DNA from: UBA1715 sp045599365
Lineage (GTDB): Bacteria; Bacteroidota; Bacteroidia; Bacteroidales; UBA1715
DNA: 64,000 nt
Direction: 5' to 3'
NCBI GenBank assembly: GCA_045599365.1
Contig: JAZRVS010000185.1
Coordinates: forward strand, 1-64,000
Each line of letters begins with the position of its first letter. The first letter of the stretch is position 1. Below the pieces are notes generated by a model. It saw only the letters and a list, made by a program, of their open reading frames with translations. It did not search any database and had not been told where the DNA came from. Positions 15,908 through 24,442 of this stretch are shown one piece after another. A program made the translations under genes and the position numbers.

Positions 15908-17158
15908 ATGAATCGTAGTGATATTGAAATAATGGCTCCAGTTGGCTCGTATGAATCGTTGATGGCAGCAATTCAAGCGGGCGCAAATTCAGTATATTTT
16001 GGGATAGAAATGCTCAATATGCGAGCTCGGTCGTCTAATAATTTCACGACCGAAGATTTGGCGAATATTGTGAAAATATGCAATGAACATAACATAAAAT
16101 CATATTTGACGGTGAACACAATCATATATGATAAAGATATGGACACGTTGCACAAAGTGATGAAGGCAGCAAAAGACAACAAAGTATCGGCAATTATTGC
16201 CTGTGATATTGCTGCTATTCAATGTGCAATTGAATATGGCGTAGAGGTTCATATTTCTACACAATTAAATATCTCAAATTTTCAGGCCGTTAAGTTTTTT
16301 TCTCAGTGGGCAGATGTGGTTGTACTAGCTCGTGAATTGAATTTGATGCAAGTGAGGGAAATTTATCGGGCAATACAAGATGAACATATTTGTGGTCCAT
16401 CGGGAGAATTGGTGAAGTTGGAAATGTTTTGTCATGGAGCATTGTGTCAGGCAATTTCAGGAAAATGTTATTTGAGTTTGCACGAAAGAAATTATTCTGC
16501 CAATAAAGGTGCGTGTCTTCAAACGTGTAGAAAAGCATATATTGTTACCGAAAAAGAAACAGGTAACGAGTTGGAAATTGATAATGAATATATTATGTCG
16601 CCTAAAGACCTTTGTACTATTGGTTTTTTGGACGAATTACTTGTTGCAGGCGTGCGTGTCCTAAAAATTGAAGGTCGTGCAAGAAGTGCAGAGTATGTGA
16701 AAACTGTTGTTGAATGTTATAATGACGCAATAGACGAAGTGCTTGCGGGTTCGTATAATATTGAGAAAGAAGCAAAGGTTGAGAAATGGAAAGAACGACT
16801 CTCTCGTGTATTTAATCGTGGTTTTTGGAATGGCTATTATTTAGGACAAAGATTGGGAGAGTGGAGTACACACTATGGGAGTAGTGCAACAAAAGTGAAG
16901 GTGGCAATTGGTAAGTGTACAAATTATTTCTCAAATTTGAATGTCGCTGAATTTCTTATGCAGTCTGACGAATTGCGTATAGGTGATGAAATCCTTATTT
17001 CTGGACCAACAACTGGTGTCATTGAAATGACTGCAAATGACATTCGTGTCGATTTGAAATCGGTTGAAAAGACGGTTAAAGGAGAGTTGTTTTCTATGAA
17101 AACAGAAAAAATTCGTCGTGGTGATAAACTATTTAAAGTAGTAGATTCCAATAAATAA
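15908..17158 (+). CDS. U32-family peptidase / rRNA hydroxylation-type protein
   Basis: The 416-residue protein has the U32 fold: an N-terminal TIM-barrel-like part starting EIMAPVGSYESLMAAIQAGA and the family signature EMFCHGALCQAISGKCYLS (about 178-196) with further cysteines in GACLQTCRKAY, consistent with an iron-sulfur site. KIEGRARSAEYVKTVVECY follows at about 255. U32 members include collagenase-like proteins and RlhA, which hydroxylates 23S rRNA with prephenate; which applies cannot be told. It is followed 5 bp later by the flippase pseudogene. Confidence 0.88.
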   Translation: MNRSDIEIMAPVGSYESLMAAIQAGANSVYFGIEMLNMRARSSNNFTTEDLANIVKICNEHNIKSYLTVNTIIYDKDMDTLHKVMKAAKDNKVSAIIACDIAAIQCAIEYGVEVHISTQLNISNFQAVKFFSQWADVVVLARELNLMQVREIYRAIQDEHICGPSGELVKLEMFCHGALCQAISGKCYLSLHERNYSANKGACLQTCRKAYIVTEKETGNELEIDNEYIMSPKDLCTIGFLDELLVAGVRVLKIEGRARSAEYVKTVVECYNDAIDEVLAGSYNIEKEAKVEKWKERLSRVFNRGFWNGYYLGQRLGEWSTHYGSSATKVKVAIGKCTNYFSNLNVAEFLMQSDELRIGDEILISGPTTGVIEMTANDIRVDLKSVEKTVKGELFSMKTEKIRRGDKLFKVVDSNK

Positions 17159-17163
17159 ATTAT

Positions 17164-18465
17164 ATGAGTTTTTGGCAGACAATCCGAGCAACTTTATCTA
17201 CTGATATTGCAAAAAATTCTGCAAAATTGCTTTCTGCCAGTGTAATTGTACAAGGAATTGGCTTGTTAATTTATCCAATACTAACTCGATTATATACTCC
17301 TGAAAATTTTGGATTGGTAAATTTATTTTTGAGCATTTGTGGGGTTTTATCTTTGTTTGCAACAGCTGAAATCCAATATTCAATAGTACTTCCCAAGACG
17401 GATTCATTAGCAAAAGCGTGTTTTCAAGTAGGGCTAATAATTGCAGGTGTTTTCACGTTTATATTGCTTTGCTCAATACCATTTTCCCAACAAATTTCGT
17501 GTGTTTTTAAGACACCAGATTTGGCGAATTGGTATTGGTGTATCCCAATATTGGTCTTCTTAACTGCAATATGGACGTTGCTTAATTATTGGTACACTCG
17601 CAAAAAAGAATTTGGTTGTATTAGTTCGTAACAAGTAACGCAAAGTGTGGCAAGTGCTGGAGCAAAATTGAGCTTCGGATTTGGCGGTGGTTTGCAAGGT
17701 GGTCTTATTTTGTCAGCAGTGATAGCACCAATAGTGGCATTAAGTATTTCTATTGTGCGAAATTGGAAATCTTCCATAAAAGAATTGTTTGTATGTAATG
17801 CAAATGATTGTTGTTTGGTGGCAAAACAATACTCCAATTTTCCTAAATATTCTTTACCAAGAGCTATAATAAACAGTTTGAGCGGGAACTTGCCTGTGTT
17901 GTTATTAACTCCTTTTTTTGGATTGTCAGAAATAGGTCTTCTGGGTATGGCAATAACATTGGCTTTCCGACCAATCAATATGATTTCAAGTTCTTTATAT
18001 CAAGTCTTTTATCAAAGAACAGCGGAACAAGTTCAAAATCAACAAAGTATAAAATCGTTTTTTGTGTCGTTTGTTAAATCGGTATTAGTGATTGTGATAC
18101 CTTGTTTTGTGATTCTTTATTTCTTTTTGCCAACACTTGCGGAGTTCTTGTTGGGGGAAGAATGGAGAGAAACAGGTGTGTGTATTCAAATTATGTTAAT
18201 TTGGTTAGTAATGTCATCGTTGGGCGCACCTATAAGTTATATTTCAGATATTTTTCTTAAACAAAAAGTAGCCTTGTTTTTTGAGATTTTTCTATTAGTT
18301 TTACGTCTTTTAGGCTTGTTTATTGGTATTTATACAAATAATTTTTTGTATGCAATTGCGGGTTATAGTTTTGCAAGTGCCATTGTTATTTTTTTTGAAT
18401 TGTTGTGGTATCGAAATTTGATACGGCAATACGAAATGGTTGTAGTCTCATCTCATGTTGACTGA
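17164..18465 (+). pseudogene. Oligosaccharide flippase (Wzx-like) interrupted by one in-frame stop
   Basis: Two open segments, 17164-17631 and 17647-18465, lie in the same reading frame and together encode one polysaccharide-export flippase of about 430 residues with 12 or so transmembrane segments. The first half begins NSAKLLSASVIVQGIGLLIY and ends WYTRKKEFGCISS; the next codon is TAA, then QVTQSVASAGAKLSFGFGGG continues exactly as in Wzx proteins. Only one nonsense codon (17629-17631) separates them, with no frameshift. Either the gene is freshly inactivated, the stop is read through, or it is a sequencing error. No glycan-synthesis cluster surrounds it. Confidence 0.8.
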
Positions 18466-18488
18466 TAGTAAATTCTATCCGTTTAGGT

Positions 18489-18557
18489 AATGATATACAT
18501 CTTAGCAGTAATTTAGTTGTTAGACGAATCTATTTGAGTAATCAACTTGTATATTGG
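18489..18557 (+). repeat. Dispersed palindromic element, copy 2 (internally deleted)
   Basis: The copy keeps both ends (ATGATATACATCTT and CAACTTGTATATTGG) and the TTAGTTGTTAGACGAATC arm, but the central loop with CCATTATGG and the second inner arm are missing. It lies between the converging flippase and phosphodiesterase genes. The remaining gap 18466-18608 shows nothing else. Confidence 0.75.
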
Positions 18558-18608
18558 TTACTTCGTGTAACTTCTGCATAAAAGAATGCTTTTTAGTTAA
18601 CAAATCAG

Positions 18609-19100
18609 TTACTTTTCGTATTCAATAACGGCAAGATTTTTAGGAATCCCGTTGTCTATTTCAAAGCGAATCATTGTTCGTTTAAGGTGAAATCCATATT
18701 TTCCAATTGCGCCAGGATTGAGGTGGAGTAATCCTAATTCCTTATCGTTCATTACTTTGAGAATGTGAGAGTGTCCACTGATGAAGATGTTTGGCTTATA
18801 CTCCAAAATCTGAGAAAAAATAGTCGGCTCATATTTGTTGGGATAACCTCCGATATGTGTCATCATAATCTTTAGCCCTTCACATTCAAATTTTGCAATT
18901 TTAGGAATTTGTATGCGAAGTTCTTGCCCATCAATATTTCCAAATACAGCGTGAATGGGTTTTAGTGCTTTAATTTTTTCGTACGTTTCAAGCGAACCAA
19001 TATCGCCAGCATGCCAAACTTCATCGGCTTCTTGTACGTGATGAAGTATGGCATCGTCAATGTAAGCATGAGTATCGGAAAGTAGAAGAATTTTTTTCAT
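18609..19100 (-). CDS. YfcE/MJ0936-type metallophosphodiesterase
   Basis: The 163-residue protein carries all motifs of the small calcineurin-like phosphodiesterase family: LLLSDTHAYID (metal ligands Asp and His), WHAGDIGS, VFGNIDGQE, MMTHIGGYP and FISGHSHI. These enzymes use two metals (often Mn) to hydrolyse phosphodiesters in the cytosol; the physiological substrate is unknown. Length is normal. It is 30 bp downstream of the CDF transporter on the same strand, and may be co-transcribed. Confidence 0.92.
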   Translation of the reverse strand: MKKILLLSDTHAYIDDAILHHVQEADEVWHAGDIGSLETYEKIKALKPIHAVFGNIDGQELRIQIPKIAKFECEGLKIMMTHIGGYPNKYEPTIFSQILEYKPNIFISGHSHILKVMNDKELGLLHLNPGAIGKYGFHLKRTMIRFEIDNGIPKNLAVIEYEK

Positions 19101-19130
19101 ACGGAATTTGTGGAGAATGGTAGCAATGGG

Positions 19131-20045
19131 TTATTTATATTCCTCTCGTAAAGGTTCAACATGAATGATTACTTGCGTTTTTTCACCATATTTTGCTCGT
19201 AAATTCTGCTCAATTATGTCTGTTTTTTCGTGAGCAACAGCAATTGTTGTGTCGGCAGGAATTCTTACGTGAATTTCAATGGCAATATTTGAACCAATTT
19301 TTCGTGTTTTTAGATTGTGAGGATGCGAGATGAGAGCATCGCTACAAACAATTTCAATAATTTCGTCTTCAATTTCTTTGGGAAGAGACCGCTCTAACAA
19401 TTCTTCAATACCAGGAAGAATTAAATCATAGGAAACTTTACAGATAAGTATAGCAACTATAAGAGCTGCAATTGGATCTAAAATTACCCACGAATCGCCA
19501 AGAAAATAAGCTCCACCAATACCAATCAATGTACCTATAGAAGAAAGTGCGTCAGAGCGGTGATGCCAAGCGTTTGCAATAACAATAGGAGAGTTTATTT
19601 TTGTCCCAACCAAACGAGTATAACGGAATAAAAGTTCTTTAACAATTATTGACACGACCGCTGCAATAAGGGCAATTGGACCAGGACTAATAATTTCTTC
19701 TCCATTTAATGTTGAGATTATTTTTCCCGTATTTGTTATAAAAATGCTAATTCCGACAATGCCTAATAATATCCCGATTATCACTGTTGCTAATGTTTCG
19801 TATTTTCCATGACCATAATCGTGACATTCGTCCTTTGGCTTTGCAGAAATTTTCACAAAGATGAGAACAATAACATCTGTTATAAAATCAGAAACAGAAT
19901 GAATAGCATCAGCTATCATTGCGCCACTATTCCCGATTATCCCAGCAATAAGTTTCCCAATGGATAAAAAAATATTTACAAAAAAACCAAGAACGGTTAC
20001 TTTGTAAATCTGCTTTTCTCGATATGTATTTTGTCCGTTACTCAT
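19131..20045 (-). CDS. Cation diffusion facilitator (CDF) family transporter
   Basis: The 304-residue protein has six transmembrane segments and a cytoplasmic C-terminal domain (about 210-304). Metal-site motifs HSVSD in TM2 (about residue 48) and HHRSD in TM5 (about 162) give the HxxxD/HxxxD site seen in Zn, Cd, Mn or Fe exporters. Histidines in the tail (IHVRIPADTTIAVAHEKTD, VIIHVEP) resemble the FieF dimer domain. It should export divalent metal by proton antiport across the inner membrane. No metal-responsive regulator is adjacent. Confidence 0.93.
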   Translation of the reverse strand: MSNGQNTYREKQIYKVTVLGFFVNIFLSIGKLIAGIIGNSGAMIADAIHSVSDFITDVIVLIFVKISAKPKDECHDYGHGKYETLATVIIGILLGIVGISIFITNTGKIISTLNGEEIISPGPIALIAAVVSIIVKELLFRYTRLVGTKINSPIVIANAWHHRSDALSSIGTLIGIGGAYFLGDSWVILDPIAALIVAILICKVSYDLILPGIEELLERSLPKEIEDEIIEIVCSDALISHPHNLKTRKIGSNIAIEIHVRIPADTTIAVAHEKTDIIEQNLRAKYGEKTQVIIHVEPLREEYK

Positions 20046-20210
20046 TTGTAGGGGGGCGCAAGGTACAAAATAATAAGAAAAATAGATTGTGATTTTTGAG
20101 CGAATTTATCGTTATGAAAATTTTGATGCTTGTAATATTGGCACTTGGCAATAAATTTCAAGTTGTTGTTACCATTTATCAACAATATAAAACTGAAATC
20201 ATTTAATTGG

Positions 20211-20218
20211 TATATTTG
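20211..20218 (+). promoter_or_regulatory. Candidate -7 box for the PaaK-like gene
   Basis: TATATTTG matches the Bacteroidetes -7 consensus 14 bp before the ATG at 20233. No convincing -33 element is visible. The rest of 20046-20210 shows nothing recognisable. Confidence 0.4.
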
Positions 20219-20232
20219 CAAAAAGTTGAAAA

Positions 20233-21528
20233 ATGTTTAATCCTGCCATTGAATACGAACCTCGAGAGGTAATAAAAAAATTCCAAGAGGAAAAAATGTG
20301 TGAATTGTTGCAATATTTGCAGGCAAAATCACCATTCTATAAAAATTTGTTTGTAAAGGAACATATTGATATTCAAAAAATAAAAACACTTGAAGATTTA
20401 CGATATATCCCTTTTACAACAAAAGAAGATTTGCAAACACATAATATGGATTTTTTGTGTGTTGATAGTTCTCAAGTTGTAGATTATATGTCAACTTCGG
20501 GAACTTTGAGTGAACCAACGACTTTTGCTGCAACCGCAAATGATTGGAAACGATTGGCTTATAATGAAGCAATTTCGTTTACTTGTGCAGATGGAAAACC
20601 AGGAGAAGTGTATCAGTTGATGACTACACTTGACAAAAGGTTTATGGCTGGACTTGCGTATTTTGAAGGGGTGAAAATGATGGGTGGTTCAGTTATTCGT
20701 GTTGGTAATGGTATTCCTGCTTTGCAGTGGGAAACAATTAAACGCTTGAAACCAGATGCAATTATATGTGTACCATCTTTTATTTTGCGAATAATAAAAT
20801 TCGCAGAAGAAAATGGCATTGACTATAAAAATTGTAGCGTGAAAAAAGCTGTTTGCATTGGCGAAAATCTTCGCGATGAAAACTACAATTTGAACTTGCT
20901 CGGAAGTCGTATTAGGGAAAAATGGGACATTAAGTTGTATTCAACGTATGCTTCAACAGAAATGGGAACATCTTTCTGCGAATGTGGCGCTGGGAAAGGA
21001 GGTCATCATCATCCAGAATTGATAATTTGCGAAATTATTGATGATAATGGAAATCCAGTGAAAGAGGGTGAATATGGTGAATTGACGGTTTGTACACTTG
21101 GAGTGGAAGGTATGCCATTGCTGCGTTTTCGTACGGGTGATATTGCGTGTTTTCATTATGAACCATGTTCGTGCGGTCGTACAACGATGAGAATCAGTCC
21201 CTTAAAAGGTAGGAAAAATCAAATGCTAAAGGTGAAAGGAACAACTTTGTATCCTGCGGCTATTTTTGACGTTCTTGATAATGTTGATTATGTAGAGAAT
21301 TATCTTGTTGAAGCCGAAACGAATGAAATAGGAATGGATAATGTTTCTGTGTCTATTGGATGTAAAAATCCAAATGAAGAATTAATAAAAGATTTGAAAG
21401 ATAGATTTAGAGCTCGTATTCGTATTGCGCCAGATGTAAAATTTGCCCCAATAGATGAAATCAATCGGAGAAATTTTCCAGAAGCGAAACGAAAACCAAT
21501 AAAATTCTTTGATAATCGTAAAAAATAA
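20233..21528 (+). CDS. Phenylacetate-CoA ligase (PaaK) family adenylate-forming enzyme
   Basis: The 431-residue protein has the PaaK layout: an N-terminal AMP-binding part with the phosphate loop STSGTLSEPTTF, the adenine-site segment YSTYASTEMGTSFCECGAG with a Cys/His-rich metal-like loop, the ATP-ribose Asp in RFRTGDIACF, and a C-terminal AMP-binding_C domain (about 330-431) with KGRKNQMLKVKGTTLYPAA. It should activate an aryl or aliphatic acid to its CoA thioester. It is followed 5 bp later by an acyltransferase gene, suggesting joint lipid or acyl-group metabolism. Confidence 0.9.
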   Translation: MFNPAIEYEPREVIKKFQEEKMCELLQYLQAKSPFYKNLFVKEHIDIQKIKTLEDLRYIPFTTKEDLQTHNMDFLCVDSSQVVDYMSTSGTLSEPTTFAATANDWKRLAYNEAISFTCADGKPGEVYQLMTTLDKRFMAGLAYFEGVKMMGGSVIRVGNGIPALQWETIKRLKPDAIICVPSFILRIIKFAEENGIDYKNCSVKKAVCIGENLRDENYNLNLLGSRIREKWDIKLYSTYASTEMGTSFCECGAGKGGHHHPELIICEIIDDNGNPVKEGEYGELTVCTLGVEGMPLLRFRTGDIACFHYEPCSCGRTTMRISPLKGRKNQMLKVKGTTLYPAAIFDVLDNVDYVENYLVEAETNEIGMDNVSVSIGCKNPNEELIKDLKDRFRARIRIAPDVKFAPIDEINRRNFPEAKRKPIKFFDNRKK

Positions 21529-21533
21529 TTGTT

Positions 21534-22664
21534 ATGCCTATTTTTGAAGACATACGTCCTTACAATGACGATGAGGTCCCAGCAGCAGTGGATAGACTAA
21601 TTTCGGATATGTATTTCCCTTGGTTGGTAAGTACGCTTGCTCCAGAAAAAGCACTTGGCGATGTAAAGGCTAAGTTTAAGACAATCAAGACGGTACAGCA
21701 GTTTCAAGAAGATGTGAGTTTTTATCTATTGGAACGAATTATTAGCGATACAATTACGGATTTTACGTGTTTTGGTGCCGAAGACTTGCCAAAAGATAGA
21801 CCATATTTGTTTATTTCTAATCATAGAGATATTGTATTGGATGCGGCTCTGTTGAATTTATACCTTTTCAAAGCTAAGCATCAGCAAACAGAAATAACAT
21901 TTGGAAGTAATCTTATGAAGAATGATATTTCCGTTGAATTCGGAAAATTGAATAGAATGTTCCGTATTAACAGAAGTGGAAATTTGCGCGATTTGTATCG
22001 TGATTATTTTACTGTTTCTTCGTATATCCGTCACGTGATAATGGAGAAAAAACGTTCGGTGTGGATTGCTCAACGTAGTGGTAGGACAAAGGACGGAGAT
22101 GATAAAACGGAACCAGCTGTGCTCAAAATGTTCGCAATGAGTAGTGACGAATCTTTTGTGGAAAATCTTTCTAAATTGGCAATTACTCCCGTTTCTGTTT
22201 CTTACGAATACGAGCCGTGCGCTTTTTCAAAGGCGGCAGAGTTGTTTGTGTCTTCGTTTACAACATATATGAAAAGCGAAAATGAAGATTACGAAAGTAT
22301 TCGTGATGGAATTGTAGCGCCAAAAGGTCATGTAAATTTCACTGTAACAAAGCCTATTACTCTCGATGAATTGCAGTATTGTGATTCATTTGATAAAAGT
22401 GAGAAGTTCACGCAATTGGCTCATATTGTTGACCAACGAATTTATGATGCTTATGTCCTTGAAAAAAATAATTATATCGCTTACGATATCCTCACCAAGG
22501 GCAAAAAATACGCAGAACATTATAACGAAACAGATAAAAAAATATTCCTTGATTATATGGCTGACGGAATTTCAAAGTTGAATATTCCCAAAAATACGAG
22601 CGATTTAGAGGCAATCGTTTTGAAAATTTATGCAAATCCTGTAAAAAATATAATGGAACAATGA
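21534..22664 (+). CDS. Phospholipid/glycerol acyltransferase
   Basis: The 376-residue protein contains the PlsC/PlsB acyltransferase core with the catalytic NHRDIVLD (H-x4-D, about residue 95), a FRINRSG block and IAQRSGRTKDG, a variant of the FPEGxRS motif. It transfers an acyl chain to glycerol-phosphate or a related acceptor at the inner membrane. It lacks transmembrane helices and is longer at the C-terminus than simple PlsC. It lies between the PaaK-like ligase and the nucleoid-associated protein, overlapping the latter by 4 bp. Confidence 0.85.
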   Translation: MPIFEDIRPYNDDEVPAAVDRLISDMYFPWLVSTLAPEKALGDVKAKFKTIKTVQQFQEDVSFYLLERIISDTITDFTCFGAEDLPKDRPYLFISNHRDIVLDAALLNLYLFKAKHQQTEITFGSNLMKNDISVEFGKLNRMFRINRSGNLRDLYRDYFTVSSYIRHVIMEKKRSVWIAQRSGRTKDGDDKTEPAVLKMFAMSSDESFVENLSKLAITPVSVSYEYEPCAFSKAAELFVSSFTTYMKSENEDYESIRDGIVAPKGHVNFTVTKPITLDELQYCDSFDKSEKFTQLAHIVDQRIYDAYVLEKNNYIAYDILTKGKKYAEHYNETDKKIFLDYMADGISKLNIPKNTSDLEAIVLKIYANPVKNIMEQ

Positions 22665-23707
22665 TTGATATTTCTGAAGCAACGATAGATTCTATCATAA
22701 TACATAAAATTGGATGCAAAACTGTCGCTGAAAATGATCCAATTCATGATAATTTTTATTCACAACACGAAATTCAGTTCCTTGATGAAGATTCACAGTC
22801 TGTTTTGAAATCATACTTCGAAAAAGTTTTAAAATCAAACGATTCGTACTATTTTAGAACAAATAATTCTGCTGTTCAAAGTGAAGTTGCTCGTATTTTT
22901 GAACAAAAAGCAAATTTTTATAGCTCTTCCGTAAAAATAGCTGAAAAACTCTATAATGTAATTCCTGAAACTATTGAGTCGCGCAGCGAATTTTATGTCG
23001 CATATTTCTCTAATTGCATTATAGACGAGGTTACGACAAATGCTGTTGGTCTGTTTATGTCTGATGCCAAAGAAACATTCTTGAAAATTATGCAAAATGA
23101 AAATGAAGTGAATTTTCAAGCAGAACGAGGCATAAATATCAAGAAAATTGACAAAGGCTGTTTTATTTTTAATGTGCAAGATGGCGATAGCGATTTTTTT
23201 GTAAAAGCTATAGACAATACAAAAGGAGAAGCCTTGTATTGGATTGATGACTTTTTAGAACTAAAAATTATTGAGAATAACTATTTCAATACAGAAAATT
23301 TCTTCAAAATTTGTAAGGATTTTAATGAAGAAGTTCTTGCTTCTAACGAAAATATTAAAAACCAAGAACGCGTTGCTTTTTTGAAAAATTCTCTTGCTTA
23401 TTTTGAAACTAATCAAACTTTTAACGAAGAACAATTTAATAAAGAAGTTATTGGCAATGAAGACGTTGCAAATGATTTTAATAACTTTAAACAGCGCTAT
23501 CGTAACCAGTACGAAGTAGAGGCACCAGCATCATTTGATATAGATGAAACTGCGGTAAAAAAATCAAAAAAATATTTGCGTAGTGTGATAAAATTGGACA
23601 AAAATTTCCACATATATGTTCACTCTCGACCAGAGTATTTACAAAAGGGTTATGATCAAGAAAAAGGTAAAAGTTATTATCAAGTTTTCTTTGATATAGA
23701 GAGTTAA
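22661..23707 (+). CDS. NdpA/YejK-like nucleoid-associated protein
   Basis: The 348-residue protein resembles the 37-kDa nucleoid-associated protein family (PF04245). Supporting stretches are IDSIIIHKIGCKT at the N-terminus, YFSNCIIDEVTTNAVGLFMSD, and YWIDDFLELK in the middle. Family members associate with DNA in the cytosol; function is poorly known. It overlaps the acyltransferase by 4 bp and is followed 36 bp later by a lipoprotein gene. Confidence 0.78.
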   Translation: MIDISEATIDSIIIHKIGCKTVAENDPIHDNFYSQHEIQFLDEDSQSVLKSYFEKVLKSNDSYYFRTNNSAVQSEVARIFEQKANFYSSSVKIAEKLYNVIPETIESRSEFYVAYFSNCIIDEVTTNAVGLFMSDAKETFLKIMQNENEVNFQAERGINIKKIDKGCFIFNVQDGDSDFFVKAIDNTKGEALYWIDDFLELKIIENNYFNTENFFKICKDFNEEVLASNENIKNQERVAFLKNSLAYFETNQTFNEEQFNKEVIGNEDVANDFNNFKQRYRNQYEVEAPASFDIDETAVKKSKKYLRSVIKLDKNFHIYVHSRPEYLQKGYDQEKGKSYYQVFFDIES

Positions 23708-23743
23708 ATTCACTGATTTTTGTACTTTTGACTGATATTTGAA

Positions 23744-24442
23744 ATGATAGTCAAAAAGGCTCTAAAAATATGTGTGTGTGCATTGGCAATATGCTCAATG
23801 TTGCTTTGTTTTTCTTGTAAAAAAGGACAAAATGAAGGAACTATAACCTATAAAATAGAGTTTAGCGAAGAGGAAAAAGCCGAAAGAAGTATTATAAGTC
23901 TTTTGCCAGAAACAATGAAATACTATTACAAAGACAATAGTTCTTCTATGGAAATTAGTGCGTATGGATTTTTTAGAACTGCGTATATATCCAATGTGAA
24001 AGAAAAATTAAATAGCGTGGTCTTTTATTGTATGCCAAAGAAGTTCGCTTGTTCTGCTAAATTTGGTGAAAAGATGATTGGGTTTGATCCTATGCAAGGA
24101 ATCATTTTAACTCCGACAGAAGAAAAAAAAGAAATTTTTGGCTTGACTGCCGAAAAAATTCACGTATCTTTTCAAGATACAACGAAGGAGGAGTATGATA
24201 TTTGGTACACGAAAGATTTGAAAGTTCACAATCCGAATTGGCATACGCCATACAGAGATGTTGATGGCGTATTGTTAGATTATCGTATTGCGTTGAAAGA
24301 TATTTCTATGCATATTGCAATTAGCGAAATTTCGGATAAGGTCGTGGATAGTGCAAAGTTCATCGTACCAAAGGATTTTAAAATGGTAGAAGTTGATACA
24401 ATGAACGCAATTTTTGACGAATATTTAAAAATGGAATTTTAA
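23744..24442 (+). CDS. Hypothetical lipoprotein upstream of ftsK
   Basis: The 232-residue product has a signal peptide with lipobox LCFSC (Cys about residue 26) followed by GTITYKIEFSEEEKAER and a beta-rich body similar in style to DUF4412 or GLPGLI proteins (repeated strands, YYYKDNSSSMEIS, EEYDIWYTKDL). A periplasmic or outer-membrane location is expected; function is unknown. Its stop overlaps the ftsK start by one base (TAATG), implying co-expression. A TACTTTTG box at 23723-23730 may be a -7 element. Confidence 0.7.
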   Translation: MIVKKALKICVCALAICSMLLCFSCKKGQNEGTITYKIEFSEEEKAERSIISLLPETMKYYYKDNSSSMEISAYGFFRTAYISNVKEKLNSVVFYCMPKKFACSAKFGEKMIGFDPMQGIILTPTEEKKEIFGLTAEKIHVSFQDTTKEEYDIWYTKDLKVHNPNWHTPYRDVDGVLLDYRIALKDISMHIAISEISDKVVDSAKFIVPKDFKMVEVDTMNAIFDEYLKMEF

